This document shows, in pieces, positions 53,077 through 62,964 of a stretch of 64,000 nucleotides of DNA. The notes beneath the pieces are model-generated. The model searched no databases. It was not told the origin of the DNA and saw only the letters and a program-made list of their open reading frames with translations. The DNA is from an uncultured Flavobacteriaceae bacterium (lineage in GTDB: Bacteria; Bacteroidota; Bacteroidia; Flavobacteriales; Flavobacteriaceae): the NCBI GenBank assembly GCA_947494205.1, contig CANLUH010000011.1, forward strand, positions 62,001 through 126,000, given 5' to 3'. The translations under genes and the position numbers were made by a program. The stretch's first letter is position 1; the number at the start of each line of letters is the position of its first letter.

Positions 53077-53105
53077 GGTATCTATAAACTTAAAAACCCA
53101 AAACT

Positions 53106-54521
53106 ATGTCCATAACTATGCCTACTAGCTTTAGTAACCCTGTTGTTTTTGTTATTTCTGATAGTACCCTACCTATTACAACAACAGATACCAAAGTGTC
53201 TATTTATTATGCAGATATTGACCAAACTTCATCAGTTTCTTTAGCAGATTTATATAGTAAACTTATTCCATTAAAAGGTAAAATGCATGTTCGTGGTGAT
53301 GCTACGGCTGCTATGCCTAAACAGCAATATGCTGTAAAATTAAAAGATACGCCATCTAGCGGAAATTTTCTAGGTATGGCTAAAGGAGGCAAACATTGGG
53401 TATTTAACGATTGCGGTGCTGTAGATTATACATTATTAAGAAACACATTTGCTTTTAATCAACAAAATGCCATGGGGCAATATGCGCCTGCTTATAAATT
53501 TTTTGAACTATTTATTTTACCATCTGGTTCAGATTTAAAAACGATAACTGCTAGCGCTTCAGATTTAGCAACATACTATCATGGTTTATACTTAAATTTT
53601 GATAAAATACGTTTTCAGAAATCACGTGTAGATTTACCTTACAAGAAGAAGAAGAAAAAGGATATGACATCAAATTATGCTATTGTACAACTAAACCAGC
53701 ATAGCGATAAATATTTAAGCTTACCGAAACCACCTGTAACAGGTAATATAGAAATATACGAACCAAAGAAAAAGGATATACAAAGTACCGTACAAACAGA
53801 ATTTTCTAATTGGTTATACAATGGTCCAAATTCTGGTTGGGCAACGCCTTTTGCAGATATATTTTCAAATTATATTATACCAAATAAAATAAGCGATATT
53901 CCCGATAATGCTTTCGATACGATTAGAAAAACTACTGATTATACCTCTTTTGCTGTTTACTTTTTGTTAAACGAAATTGCTAAGGATCCGGATGGTTACC
54001 ATAAAAGTACATTTATGGTTAAAAATAAAACCATTTGCCAAGCTGGACCACTATGGGACAAAAACAAATCTTACGGTAATACTGCCTCCTGTAGTCAGTA
54101 CGCTCAAGGCTATACAAAACCAGAAGGTTGGTTATATATAGTAGATGCTAGTGGCGGACAGTCTATAACACAATCTGGACAATCACCTGTTTGGTGGAGA
54201 GTATTATTATTAGACTCTCAATTTGCAGCAAAAGTTTGGGAAGAATGGGGGAAAATGAATGCCTTACATACAGCCAGTCCTATAAATACTTTTATCGATA
54301 ATCAAGTTTCTTATATTAAAGCAACAGGTGCTTTGGCTAGAGATAGTGATAAATGGCCTAATGCATTTAATAGTTCTGGAAACCTATATTCTGAAGCAAA
54401 TTACGATGCTCAAATTACAGATTTTAAAAATTACTTAAATGCAAGAATAACCTGGATTAACACTAATCTTCCAGGGAAGTTAGCCGAATCTGGTTTTATA
54501 ACAGGAGCTATCGCACAATAG
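53106..54521 (+). CDS. CotH-like kinase family protein
   Basis: A 471-residue protein with the CotH pattern: MHVRGDATAAMPKQQYAVKL early, GKHWVFNDCGAVDYTLLRNTFAF, YHGLYLNFDKIRF (nucleotide loop), NEIAKDPDGYHKSTF and PLWDKNKSYGN, which carries the catalytic metal-binding Asp. CotH is an atypical kinase that phosphorylates surface proteins. No signal peptide is visible, which is odd for the family. It is next to the motor operon but has its own terminators on both sides and its own candidate promoter, so is probably not part of it. Confidence 0.8.
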   Translation: MSITMPTSFSNPVVFVISDSTLPITTTDTKVSIYYADIDQTSSVSLADLYSKLIPLKGKMHVRGDATAAMPKQQYAVKLKDTPSSGNFLGMAKGGKHWVFNDCGAVDYTLLRNTFAFNQQNAMGQYAPAYKFFELFILPSGSDLKTITASASDLATYYHGLYLNFDKIRFQKSRVDLPYKKKKKKDMTSNYAIVQLNQHSDKYLSLPKPPVTGNIEIYEPKKKDIQSTVQTEFSNWLYNGPNSGWATPFADIFSNYIIPNKISDIPDNAFDTIRKTTDYTSFAVYFLLNEIAKDPDGYHKSTFMVKNKTICQAGPLWDKNKSYGNTASCSQYAQGYTKPEGWLYIVDASGGQSITQSGQSPVWWRVLLLDSQFAAKVWEEWGKMNALHTASPINTFIDNQVSYIKATGALARDSDKWPNAFNSSGNLYSEANYDAQITDFKNYLNARITWINTNLPGKLAESGFITGAIAQ

Positions 54522-54544
54522 AAAAACACGTCGCTGTGTAGAAG

Positions 54545-54582
54545 AGAGAAAACGCCTTTAAAAAGGATGTTTTCTCTTTTTG
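54545..54582 (+). terminator. Terminator of the CotH-like gene
   Basis: AGAGAAAAC (54545-54553) pairs with GTTTTCTCT (54569-54577), with an inner CCTTT/AAAGG stem, and is followed by TTTTGTTTTT. Confidence 0.75.
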
Positions 54583-54585
54583 TTT

Positions 54586-55512
54586 TTAAAGTAGGTTATT
54601 ATTTTTTGGTGGAAAAATTATTATATGCGAATTGTAATCGAAGTAATTAATAAATTCAGTTTTTAAAAATAAAGGCTTATTATATGCTGCATCGTACTTT
54701 TTAGATGGCGCTCCTAGCCAATTACATTCTTTTAAATAATTAAAGCGAGTAATCCATGTATGCCAGCCTTGATTACTAAATCCCCAGCCAAACTCATTCT
54801 CTTTTAAAAGGCGCTCTATTTTATCTTTATCATCGTCTACATCCAACAGTTTTTCAACAGGAATATTAGGTTGTTTCCAAACATGATATTTTTTATCTTT
54901 TTTATAGTTTTTTAAACAGGTATTATATTCATCCGAATCTTTTGATATAAAAAGATAGGCTTTCCAATTATAGAATTTAGTCAAAATATACCCTAAGCTC
55001 CAACCCGCATATTCACGATTTTTCCAAATATCTTTATGGTGGTTTTTAATAGCATTAAATTCTTCTCCAAAACCAGCTTCTAAAGCTTTTACTGCATAAA
55101 TAGTACAATGCATACTATCCAGTTTTATATTTTTATTTTCTTCAACGTATCTTTCAAAAAGAGTTATAGAATCTTTAGGGAGTATAATTTGACCCATAGA
55201 ATTATACCATTGCGTACCATAGTATTTACTGTAACTTAAATTATAATCATTAAAATAGTCGTTTTCAATTTCTGCAATTCTATTTATTGCTTTTGGAGAA
55301 TTAAAACCAAGGTATACATTAGCATGTTTACTTAGTTGGGTGAAAATTTTAAAACTGTCTATAACTTTAGCCTCATTAGAAGTAATTTCAAATGCATTTT
55401 CTGGGACGCTTTCTACCTTATCATTTCTACAACTTACTAGAATTGATAATAATGTTATATAAATGATAGTTGTAGTTAATGTATTGTTTTCTATTATTCG
55501 CATACTATGCAA
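54586..55512 (-). CDS. Lipoprotein of unknown function
   Basis: A 308-residue exported protein with a hydrophobic signal and lipobox near residue 28 (LLSILVSCRN). Met1 or Met4 (at 55503) could be the start; the second begins right at the charged part of the signal. The mature part is rich in Trp, Tyr and Lys, with YGTQWYNSMGQIILP and NREYAGWSLGYILTKFYNW, and no family is recognised. It stands alone, transcribed toward the CotH-like gene. Confidence 0.7.
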   Translation of the reverse strand: MHSMRIIENNTLTTTIIYITLLSILVSCRNDKVESVPENAFEITSNEAKVIDSFKIFTQLSKHANVYLGFNSPKAINRIAEIENDYFNDYNLSYSKYYGTQWYNSMGQIILPKDSITLFERYVEENKNIKLDSMHCTIYAVKALEAGFGEEFNAIKNHHKDIWKNREYAGWSLGYILTKFYNWKAYLFISKDSDEYNTCLKNYKKDKKYHVWKQPNIPVEKLLDVDDDKDKIERLLKENEFGWGFSNQGWHTWITRFNYLKECNWLGAPSKKYDAAYNKPLFLKTEFINYFDYNSHIIIFPPKNNNLL

Positions 55513-55561
55513 CGGTTTGCAAATAATAAATATTGTTTTAAAGGTTCTAATTTAAAGATTC

Positions 55562-57529
55562 TTACCGTCTCTTTTTACCAGTTTTAGACTTAAACTTAGC
55601 CTTATTTTTTCGCTGGTTAAAAGGAACCGCATCATCGAAAGTATGTTTTGCTTTCCCTGTAGTTTTATTTTTCTTCCATTTATCGTTTTCAGGAAGTAAT
55701 ACACTTAACAAATCTTTTCTGCCTAGCTTATTTAATGTTTTGCTAATCCAATCTTTGTTTTCACGTCTGTACCAAAAGAAAAAACGGTGTTGTTCGTCTT
55801 TTTCCTTTTTAGTTTTTGGGGTCCGTGTTGGTTTTAATGTGTAGGGGTGATAACCACTGTAATAAATTACCGTAGCCACCGTCATAGGTGTTGGTGTAAA
55901 GCCTTGCACTTGTTCTAACTGAAAGCCCATATCTTTAGTTTCGGCAGCTAGGTTTGCCATATCTTCCACCTCGCATGCTGGATGATTAGAAATAAAGTAA
56001 GGGATTAACTGAAGCTTTAATCCTTTTTTAATATTTATTTTATCGAAACGCTCTTTAAATTTATGAAAGTAAGTAAACGAAGGTTTACGCATTAATTTTA
56101 ATACAGGATCCGAAGTATGTTCTGGAGCTACTTTTAAACGTCCAGAAACGTGTTTTGTCATCACTTCTTCTGTATAAGCATCTAGTTCCTTAGGGTCTGC
56201 GTTTTTATTAAACTCTGGCACTAACATATCATGTCGGATACCACTTCCTATAAACGATTTTTTTACTTTTGGATGTTTATCTACAGCTTGATACAATTCC
56301 GTTAATGGTTTGTGCGATGTATCTAAGTTACTACATATTACTGGCGAAATACAAGACGGCGCGACACATTTGTCGCAAATGGATTGTATTTTCCCTTTCA
56401 TTTTATACATGTTGGCTGAAGGCCCACCGATGTCTGACAAATACCCTTTAAAATCTGGCATATTTGCCACCGTATCTACTTCTTTTAAAACAGATTCCTG
56501 ACTTCTACTAGCTATAAACTTCCCTTGGTGCGCAGAAATAGTACAGAAACTACAACCACCAAAACAACCACGGTGTATGTTTATAGAAAACTTAATCATC
56601 TCGAACGCAGGAATTGGTCCACGTTTGTTGTATTTAGGATGCGGTAATCGTGTATAAGGTAAATCGAAAGAAGCATCAATTTCTTTCTCCGTCATGGTTG
56701 GATATGGCGGATTAATCATTAAGGTCTTCCCTCCTACTTCTTGAAATATACGTCTTGCCTTTAATTTATTAGATTCTTGCTCAATCACTTTAAAGTTAGA
56801 GGCAAATTTCTTTTTATCTTTTAAACAAACCTCATGAGAATGTATACTAACATCCTCCCAATTAGAATTTTTCGGGAACTTTTCCCCTTTATCTATTAAA
56901 ACCGCTGTTTGTTTAATGGTTTTTAAACTAGAAAATGGCACTCCTTTTTGTAATAGTTCTACAACTTCACGCAAAGGTTGTTCTCCCATACCATAGACTA
57001 ACATGTCTGCTTTAGAACTTTCTAAAATAGAAGGCATTAATTTATCGCTCCAATAATCGTAATGTGTAACACGACGAAGAGACGCTTCTATACCACCTAT
57101 TAGCACAGGTACATCTGGAAATTTTTCTTTTAAAATATTAGAATAGACCGTTGTTGCATAATCTGGACGAAACCCTATATCTCCATTTGGTGTATAAGCA
57201 TCTTTATCTCTACGCTTTTTACTCGCAGTATAATTACTAACCATAGGATCCATACAACCTCCAGTAATTCCAAAAAATAATCTTGGAACTCCTAGTTTTG
57301 TAAAATCCTGTAAGTTATCGGTAACACTAGGTTGCGGTACAATAGCAACTCGCAAACCATAACTTTCTAGAATACGACCTATTACTGCTGGCCCAAAGGA
57401 AGGGTGATCCACATAAGCATCACCGCTAAATAATATAACGTCTAGTGCTTCCCAACCTCTAATCTTTACTTCCTTATTAGTAGTTGGTAACCAATCTGAT
57501 AATCTATGCTGATCCTGTTTCTCCTTCAT
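55562..57529 (-). CDS. YgiQ-family radical SAM protein
   Basis: A 655-residue enzyme of the YgiQ family. The N-terminal part (DVILFSGDAYVDHPSFGPAVIG, SKADMLVYGMGEQPLREV) resembles a cobalamin-binding-like domain. The radical SAM core follows, with its 4Fe-4S cysteines in HRGCFGGCSFCTIS and SAM-binding segments GYLSDIGGPSANMYKMKG and KVAPEHTSDPVLKLMRKPS. Further cysteines (CDKCVAPSC) may hold a second cluster. Length is close to the family norm. Reaction and substrate are unknown. Divergent from the binding-protein gene. Confidence 0.92.
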   Translation of the reverse strand: MKEKQDQHRLSDWLPTTNKEVKIRGWEALDVILFSGDAYVDHPSFGPAVIGRILESYGLRVAIVPQPSVTDNLQDFTKLGVPRLFFGITGGCMDPMVSNYTASKKRRDKDAYTPNGDIGFRPDYATTVYSNILKEKFPDVPVLIGGIEASLRRVTHYDYWSDKLMPSILESSKADMLVYGMGEQPLREVVELLQKGVPFSSLKTIKQTAVLIDKGEKFPKNSNWEDVSIHSHEVCLKDKKKFASNFKVIEQESNKLKARRIFQEVGGKTLMINPPYPTMTEKEIDASFDLPYTRLPHPKYNKRGPIPAFEMIKFSINIHRGCFGGCSFCTISAHQGKFIASRSQESVLKEVDTVANMPDFKGYLSDIGGPSANMYKMKGKIQSICDKCVAPSCISPVICSNLDTSHKPLTELYQAVDKHPKVKKSFIGSGIRHDMLVPEFNKNADPKELDAYTEEVMTKHVSGRLKVAPEHTSDPVLKLMRKPSFTYFHKFKERFDKINIKKGLKLQLIPYFISNHPACEVEDMANLAAETKDMGFQLEQVQGFTPTPMTVATVIYYSGYHPYTLKPTRTPKTKKEKDEQHRFFFWYRRENKDWISKTLNKLGRKDLLSVLLPENDKWKKNKTTGKAKHTFDDAVPFNQRKNKAKFKSKTGKKRR

Positions 57530-57640
57530 TCTGCAAAAATACTCTATTTATAGGTCTTTTCTAAATTAAAAAAATCCTTTTAAAATTTTAAATAGTATTG
57601 TACATTTACTTCTCACTATTAATTACTATTAAAACAAAAT

Positions 57641-58471
57641 ATGGAAGACATCATAAAAGTAGGAAACGGAGGCGCAGGAATTGTAGGTTTTGTAGCATTT
57701 ATGTATACAAAATTTAATGAAGTAAATGGCACGAATTATAATTTCGAATGGTATAAATCGGATACTGAAGAAACCATTAAAGCCTTGTCCGATGGTTCTA
57801 TTCCTATTGGATGGCCTTATGCTATAGAACGTGTTTGTAATGCTTACAAAGACAATAGTGAAACTTGGAGTGAGCCTAGCTATATTTTTAGGGATCATTT
57901 TGCTTTAGTAGGGCCAAAAACTAACAATGCCAATCTACCTGTTTTGGGTGGTAGTCATCCACATGCTTCTAATGATGAAGTGTATGCTATGTTTAAAACC
58001 ATAAGCGAAGGTAAAAACAATACCGTATTTTTAACACGTGATGATTTATCTGCTACAAACGTTTTAGAACGTGATATTTTTAAACATGTTTTAGGTCGCT
58101 ATCCAGATACCAAAACAGATGCTTGGTACAAACCATTAACCGGAGATAAACATTACCCAGATACGACCTTAGAAGTAAGTAACGAAAAGGGGTATTACAC
58201 GTTAAGTGATCGTGGTATTTGGACTTGGGCTGATCCAGATAAAAAAACAAACCTTCAAATTTTCTGTGAAGCTGGAGATAGTAATCCAGACGATATTTTA
58301 TTAAACGCTTGTTTAGCCGTAGTATTAAAAACAGCTCCTAAAGCCGCTCAAGAATTTTTTAAATGGTTAAGCAACGATGGGCAAAATTATGTTGAAACCT
58401 ACAAGTTACATGGTGACCGTTTATTTTCTAAAGCGCCTTCTACTGAATTATTTCCTTGTAAGGATTGCTAA
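57641..58471 (+). CDS. TupA-like substrate-binding protein without signal peptide
   Basis: A 276-residue protein with the type 2 periplasmic-binding fold of the TupA/PBP-like group: VGNGGAGIVGFVAFMYTKF at the start, EPSYIFRDHFALVGPKTNNANL and HASNDEVYAMFKTISEGKN in the middle. Such proteins bind oxyanions such as tungstate for an ABC transporter. This one lacks a signal peptide and no transporter genes are near. It may be a cytoplasmic oxyanion or metabolite sensor. It is followed 21 bp later by the DUF6000 gene, so they may work together. Confidence 0.7.
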   Translation: MEDIIKVGNGGAGIVGFVAFMYTKFNEVNGTNYNFEWYKSDTEETIKALSDGSIPIGWPYAIERVCNAYKDNSETWSEPSYIFRDHFALVGPKTNNANLPVLGGSHPHASNDEVYAMFKTISEGKNNTVFLTRDDLSATNVLERDIFKHVLGRYPDTKTDAWYKPLTGDKHYPDTTLEVSNEKGYYTLSDRGIWTWADPDKKTNLQIFCEAGDSNPDDILLNACLAVVLKTAPKAAQEFFKWLSNDGQNYVETYKLHGDRLFSKAPSTELFPCKDC

Positions 58472-58492
58472 ATAGTATCTATTTATAAGACA

Positions 58493-59218
58493 ATGAATAA
58501 TCTACAAAAACATATAGCTGGAGCTACTATTAGACATAATAGTAAATTTGAGCATTTAGAATCGTATAGAAACGAAGTTGAAATGACACAAGAATTCCGC
58601 AATGAATGGATTATTCCTTTTTATATGCATTTAAATAATGATAGTGATGAATGGATTGAAGCGATAAAAAGAAGAAGCGATAAAATGTCGGATACTGTGA
58701 TTTTAAATTGTTTAGGTGATTTTAATTGGAGAACACGACAAACAGGAGCTTTCTTTACTTGTGTTAAAAACAAAAAAGAGTACATTAAAATTGTTGGAAC
58801 TCATTTATTAAAAAGTGAAGTGTGTTATGCTGCTAGAGAGTATGCAATAACCCTTAGTTATTTTAATAACAAATCATCTATTTCATATTTAAACGATTAT
58901 CTTAATTATTATTTATTGCATCCTGAACTCCCTTTTGACCAAATGGAAGTTATTACTGCTGTAAAATATTTAGATGAAGTAAATAATACTAACGTACTTA
59001 ATAAGCATTTAAAAAACTGGGAAAGTTTTCTTAATAAGGGACAGGAGGCTAAAACTAATCAAATTGATGCTATATTGAGCAATCCTAATACTTCAGAAGA
59101 AATAAAAAATAGAATTTTCGAAATAACACAAAATGATGTTTTAGATTATGAAATAGAAACGACCTATGTTCATGACAGAATTAACACTATAAGAAAAATA
59201 GTTAATAAAGTGATTTAA
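58493..59218 (+). CDS. DUF6000-like protein
   Basis: A 241-residue soluble helical protein. VILNCLGDFNWRTRQTGAFF and LKSEVCYAAREYAITLSYF match what I recall of the DUF6000 family (GDFNWR, SEVCYA...YA.AL); LNDYLNYYLLHPELPFDQME extends that likeness. The family has no established function; its layout suggests HEAT-like helical repeats. The C-terminal ~50 residues are less conserved. It probably shares a transcript with the binding-protein gene. No catalytic motif is visible. Confidence 0.72.
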   Translation: MNNLQKHIAGATIRHNSKFEHLESYRNEVEMTQEFRNEWIIPFYMHLNNDSDEWIEAIKRRSDKMSDTVILNCLGDFNWRTRQTGAFFTCVKNKKEYIKIVGTHLLKSEVCYAAREYAITLSYFNNKSSISYLNDYLNYYLLHPELPFDQMEVITAVKYLDEVNNTNVLNKHLKNWESFLNKGQEAKTNQIDAILSNPNTSEEIKNRIFEITQNDVLDYEIETTYVHDRINTIRKIVNKVI

Positions 59219-59442
59219 ACTAATTAAATCTGCTTTTCACTTAAACACTTCTAATAGCGTTTGGGAACTTGCTGTATATGTAATGGCATATTTTTTTTGG
59301 ATAGCGATAATACAATGTAACTATTCATATTATACTAATCTAAATACACCGTTTACCTTTAAAAAAGTAGTGTTGCCTCATTCCATGTTTTTTACAATGA
59401 GTAAGGGCATTATGTTTGACGTATAAAATAAGACATTATACT

Positions 59443-60123
59443 ATGAACAATCCATTTAACTTAGACGTAAAAACACCATGCTCAGAAAACTTCAATACAT
59501 TCTCCCCTACTAAAAATGGCGGATTTTGTAATGCTTGCACACAAGAAGTTGTCGATTTCACTTCTATGAAAGCAGACGAAATTATTAATTACTTCCAAAC
59601 ACATAACACAACAAATACTTGTGGACGTTTTAAAAACGACCAATTAAAAACATACACACCTCCTATTGAAAAAAGAAGAAACATTAGTTTTATTAGCGGA
59701 TTAGGCTTGGCTTTTATATCGTTATTTTCTTTTAATAAAGCTGGTGCACAAACTGTAAAAAACCAGAATACAGCCTTAAATAACGTTCCACCTAGATTTC
59801 AAAATACGGTTAACGAAGAAAACATTACTGTAAAAGGTATTATATCTGATGAAGAAGGACTACCAATGCCTGGTGTTAGTGTTCTTGTTGAAGGTACAAC
59901 TCTAGGAACACAAAGTGATTTTGATGGTAATTTTGAATTACCCAAAAAAGTAAAAAAAGGAGACGTTATTATATTTAGTACAATTGGCTATAATTCTAAA
60001 AAAATAATCATTGAAGATAAAGATGCATCCTTAAATATTTCTATGAAGATCAACTTAAGCATGGATGCTTGTATTGTTATGGGCAAAGTAGCTGTAAAAA
60101 AAGTATACCAGTCTAAAAAATAA
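59443..60123 (+). CDS. Membrane-anchored carboxypeptidase-regulatory-like domain protein
   Basis: From the ATG at 59443 the product has 226 residues; a TTG nine codons upstream is open but unlikely. The N-terminal ~70 residues form a cysteine-bearing cytoplasmic module common in flavobacteria (TPCSENF, KNGGFCNACTQEVVDFT, TNTCGRFKNDQL), perhaps metal-binding. One membrane helix follows (ISGLGLAFISLFSF). Then comes a periplasmic CarboxypepD_reg-like domain (VKGIISDEEGLPMPGVSV, TQSDFDGNFELP). First gene of a three-gene run with the transglutaminase-like and the 247-residue secreted proteins. Role unknown. Confidence 0.8.
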   Translation: MNNPFNLDVKTPCSENFNTFSPTKNGGFCNACTQEVVDFTSMKADEIINYFQTHNTTNTCGRFKNDQLKTYTPPIEKRRNISFISGLGLAFISLFSFNKAGAQTVKNQNTALNNVPPRFQNTVNEENITVKGIISDEEGLPMPGVSVLVEGTTLGTQSDFDGNFELPKKVKKGDVIIFSTIGYNSKKIIIEDKDASLNISMKINLSMDACIVMGKVAVKKVYQSKK

Positions 60124-60140
60124 TAACCTACAATAGTATC

Positions 60141-61151
60141 ATGAAAACTAGTCTTTGTTTCCTTTTTATAGTTCTTTTTAATACGTATTTATTTGCTCAA
60201 GTATCCGATTTTAAATCTATAGATTTTACAAAAGCAGACCAAATTGCCAAACTAAATAAAGGGGCAAGTTTAGAAAACTTACCATTATTAACACAGCAGT
60301 TAACCCATACTTTACAAACGGATGTCGAAAAATTTAGAGCTATTTATGTTTGGGTTTGCCAAAATATAAAGGGGGACGATGCACAACATAGTAAAGTCTC
60401 TAGTAAAAGAAAAAAATTAAAAAATGACACTACTGCCCTATTAAAATGGAATGCCAGTTTTAAGAAAATTGCTTTTAAAAAATTATTAAAGCATAAAAAA
60501 ACGATGTGTACTGGTTATGCATACCTTATTAAAGAACTCTGTTTTTTAGCTAATATAAACTGTGTTATTGTTAATGGTTATGGAAGAGATGTAGAAGCCA
60601 ATGTTAATCAATTAGAAAGAGAAAATCATTCGTGGAATGCCGTAAAACTAAATAACAAATGGTATTTATGCGATGCCACGTGGTCTAGCGGCTATATAGA
60701 TCATCGTGGTAACTTTATTAAAGATTATAATGATGGTTATTTTTTAGCATCACCTCTTTTGTTTGGAAAGAATCATTTTCCCTTACAGCAACAATGGACA
60801 CTTAATAATAACATAAACGCTTCTACTTTTATAAATGCACCTTTAGTGTATGGAGAAACGTTTAAACATGCTATTTATACTATAACACCTAAAAACATGA
60901 CGTTATCTGTAAAGAAAAAAGAAGACGTTACCTTTAGTTTTAAATCAGCTAAACCTATTACAAAAAAAGATGTAGCATTGGTATATTATATTGGTTCTAG
61001 AGAGATTCCGCTACAAATACATTCTATTACAAATCATGATACTATAACATCATTCCATTATTCCTTTAAGCAAAGAGGACATTACGATGTACATTTAAAA
61101 GTGAATACAGATGTTGTTGCTACTTATACTGTAGATGTTACTAAACCATAA
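60141..61151 (+). CDS. Secreted transglutaminase-like protein
   Basis: A 336-residue protein with signal peptide ending LFAQ. Residues ~60-185 form a transglutaminase-like fold with the Cys-His-Asp triad in MCTGYAYLIKELC, NHSWNAVKL and WYLCDATWSSG, so a thiol enzyme (peptidase or cross-linking) is predicted. The C-terminal ~120 residues form a beta-sandwich (HYDVHLKVNTDVVATYTVDV). It lies in the periplasm or outside. 17 bp after the carboxypeptidase-regulatory-domain gene and nine before the next. Confidence 0.85.
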   Translation: MKTSLCFLFIVLFNTYLFAQVSDFKSIDFTKADQIAKLNKGASLENLPLLTQQLTHTLQTDVEKFRAIYVWVCQNIKGDDAQHSKVSSKRKKLKNDTTALLKWNASFKKIAFKKLLKHKKTMCTGYAYLIKELCFLANINCVIVNGYGRDVEANVNQLERENHSWNAVKLNNKWYLCDATWSSGYIDHRGNFIKDYNDGYFLASPLLFGKNHFPLQQQWTLNNNINASTFINAPLVYGETFKHAIYTITPKNMTLSVKKKEDVTFSFKSAKPITKKDVALVYYIGSREIPLQIHSITNHDTITSFHYSFKQRGHYDVHLKVNTDVVATYTVDVTKP

Positions 61152-61160
61152 AGTACAGAC

Positions 61161-61904
61161 ATGAAAATAACACTTTGTATTTGCCTCTTAATCACTACGG
61201 CTTTTAGTTTTGGTCAAGATTCAGAAATTGAGAATTTAATTAATCAAGTCGCAATAGATGTAGTACCTAATAGTTTTGCTTACTATTTTTTAGTGCCTAA
61301 AAGTAGGATACAACCTAAAATTTACGATTCACTTAAAAACTATCAAATTCGAGAACTAAAGAAAACCTATACAAATCTTCCTTTAAATCTTACTTATAAA
61401 AGCACCAACAAAACAACTAACTGGAAAATGTACAATTTAAAAAATGTGCAGTATCCTTCAAACAAATATATAAATCCAATTGCCCCACCAAGAACTAAAA
61501 CAGTTACGTTTGTAAAATACAATATTAAAAAACAAGAGTACGATAGCTTAGTAAAAACTAAGCCTCCACATACTATAATAGTTAAGAAAAAATGGTTGTG
61601 GCGTAAAAATAGAATTTGGAAAAACAAAACATTCTACGAGGAGTTAATTACTGCTTGGAAAAAGGATTTAAAAGAAAAGCTTGAAGAAAAAATATACTTT
61701 CAGTTTTCAAAACCCATATTTACTAAAGATAAAAAATACGCTATAATTTCAGTATTTAAAAACTGGCGTTGTAAAGGCCATGGTTTTACAGCTTTGTATA
61801 GAAAAGAAAATGGTAAATGGAACAAGTTGATTGAATATAACCGACTTGCTTCTGAAACGATAACAACTCACACACGTTGTCAAGATATTTCAATTTCTTA
61901 TTAA
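61161..61904 (+). CDS. Secreted protein of unknown function
   Basis: A 247-residue protein with signal peptide ending AFSFGQ. The mature part is basic and rich in Lys and Tyr; YAIISVFKNWRCKGHGFTAL and RKENGKWNKLIEYNRLASE suggest a small beta-rich domain near the C-terminus with a conserved-looking GHGFTALY segment. I do not recognise the family. It is the last gene of a three-gene run following the transglutaminase-like gene. Confidence 0.7.
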   Translation: MKITLCICLLITTAFSFGQDSEIENLINQVAIDVVPNSFAYYFLVPKSRIQPKIYDSLKNYQIRELKKTYTNLPLNLTYKSTNKTTNWKMYNLKNVQYPSNKYINPIAPPRTKTVTFVKYNIKKQEYDSLVKTKPPHTIIVKKKWLWRKNRIWKNKTFYEELITAWKKDLKEKLEEKIYFQFSKPIFTKDKKYAIISVFKNWRCKGHGFTALYRKENGKWNKLIEYNRLASETITTHTRCQDISISY

Positions 61905-62041
61905 AAACAGAAGCTACTATCATCCATTTTATTTTTTAATGTAAGTTTATTTTGTAAAAATTTTAGGCTAACTTAGTTTAACTAGCAATATGAAGTATTA
62001 AAATGATTTTATATTTTTATTGTTGATATTAATCAGATTAT

Positions 62042-62560
62042 ATGCAAAAGCACCTTAACGAAGGAAATATTATTTTGACTTTAGGTATTCTCGCCTTTTG
62101 CTATTTCATGTATCAAGGAATAAATCGAGATTTTATAAATAGTAAAAAAAGCTTAACTAGTGTTGAAGGCAAATATATACGCCATACTTTTTTGGACAAT
62201 GCAGGGTTAAAAAATATGGGACATGAATACTACATTTGGATAGAAGAGTATTCAAATAAATTTCAAATTCCTGCCAATTATTTAGGCGCATTCCAAAAAA
62301 CTTTATTTGAACAGCAAGTAAGAAAAGGAGACAAAATCTCAATTAGTTACGCTAAGACTCAAAATGACAAAATTAATTCAAACGGAGACGTCTTCTTGAC
62401 ATCAGTTAGAGTAAATGGATTTACTTATTTGAACAAAAATGATATCTTAAAAATTGAAGCGAAACTATCAAAATCAAACTCAGATTACTACATTGGATTA
62501 ATGTATTTAGCTACCAGCTTAGTTGTTTTTGTAAGACATAAAATAAAAAGAAAAAACTAA
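62042..62560 (+). CDS. Two-TM membrane protein of unknown function
   Basis: A 172-residue protein with a membrane helix at ~12-28 (ILTLGILAFCYFMYQG) and a second near the C-terminus (YYIGLMYLATSLVVFVRH), enclosing a ~115-residue soluble domain rich in Tyr and Lys (HEYYIWIEEYSNKFQIP, ISYAKTQNDKINSNGD). The inner part resembles small beta-barrel domains of membrane proteins; no family is named. Probably monocistronic. Confidence 0.65.
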   Translation: MQKHLNEGNIILTLGILAFCYFMYQGINRDFINSKKSLTSVEGKYIRHTFLDNAGLKNMGHEYYIWIEEYSNKFQIPANYLGAFQKTLFEQQVRKGDKISISYAKTQNDKINSNGDVFLTSVRVNGFTYLNKNDILKIEAKLSKSNSDYYIGLMYLATSLVVFVRHKIKRKN

Positions 62561-62904
62561 TATCAACAAAACCTATACACAATTTGGGTTGAAAAAACAT
62601 TCTAAAGGTTAATACTTCTATTCCAAGAAATGTACGCTATGTCTCTCCTGTTGAATAAAATTAAAAACACAAAACACAACTTTGGCTACTGTTTGTGTCT
62701 GATTGAAAAATTCATCTTTTCAACCCGGCACTGGGTATGAATAAGCCCCTCAAACGAACCTTTTCAAAAAATAGTACTTCCTACAAAGCCATAAAAATTT
62801 AATAATTTAAAATAGTCCTCTCAAAAAACTAAAACACTGTACTTTGCAAAGCATAGCAAATTAAACTATATTTCACAATCGTTACATTTTAAAAACTATA
62901 ACTT
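62561..62904. other. Intergenic stretch without a gene
   Basis: No convincing reading frame is seen on either strand. GGGTTGAAAA (62586-62595) and TTTTCAACCC (62717-62726) are inverted 10-mers about 120 bp apart. ACCCGGCACTGGGT is a short hairpin within the second. TGTACTTTGCAAAG near 62838 resembles a -7 region one base too short. The stretch may hold a decayed gene or mobile element. Confidence 0.5.
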
Positions 62905-62964
62905 CTGAAAGAACAACTCTATCATATAAAAACGGAAGACAATGTATCTATTGCCTTATGGAAA

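Noticed and set aside
32630-53105. Integrated mobile island with attachment sites
   Set aside because: No integrase, transposase, tRNA gene or flanking direct repeats were seen at the borders; the region is accessory by content only.
53106-54521. CotH-like gene as a tenth gene of the motor operon
   Set aside because: A terminator directly follows the last MotB-like gene and a TAnnTTTG element precedes the CotH-like gene.
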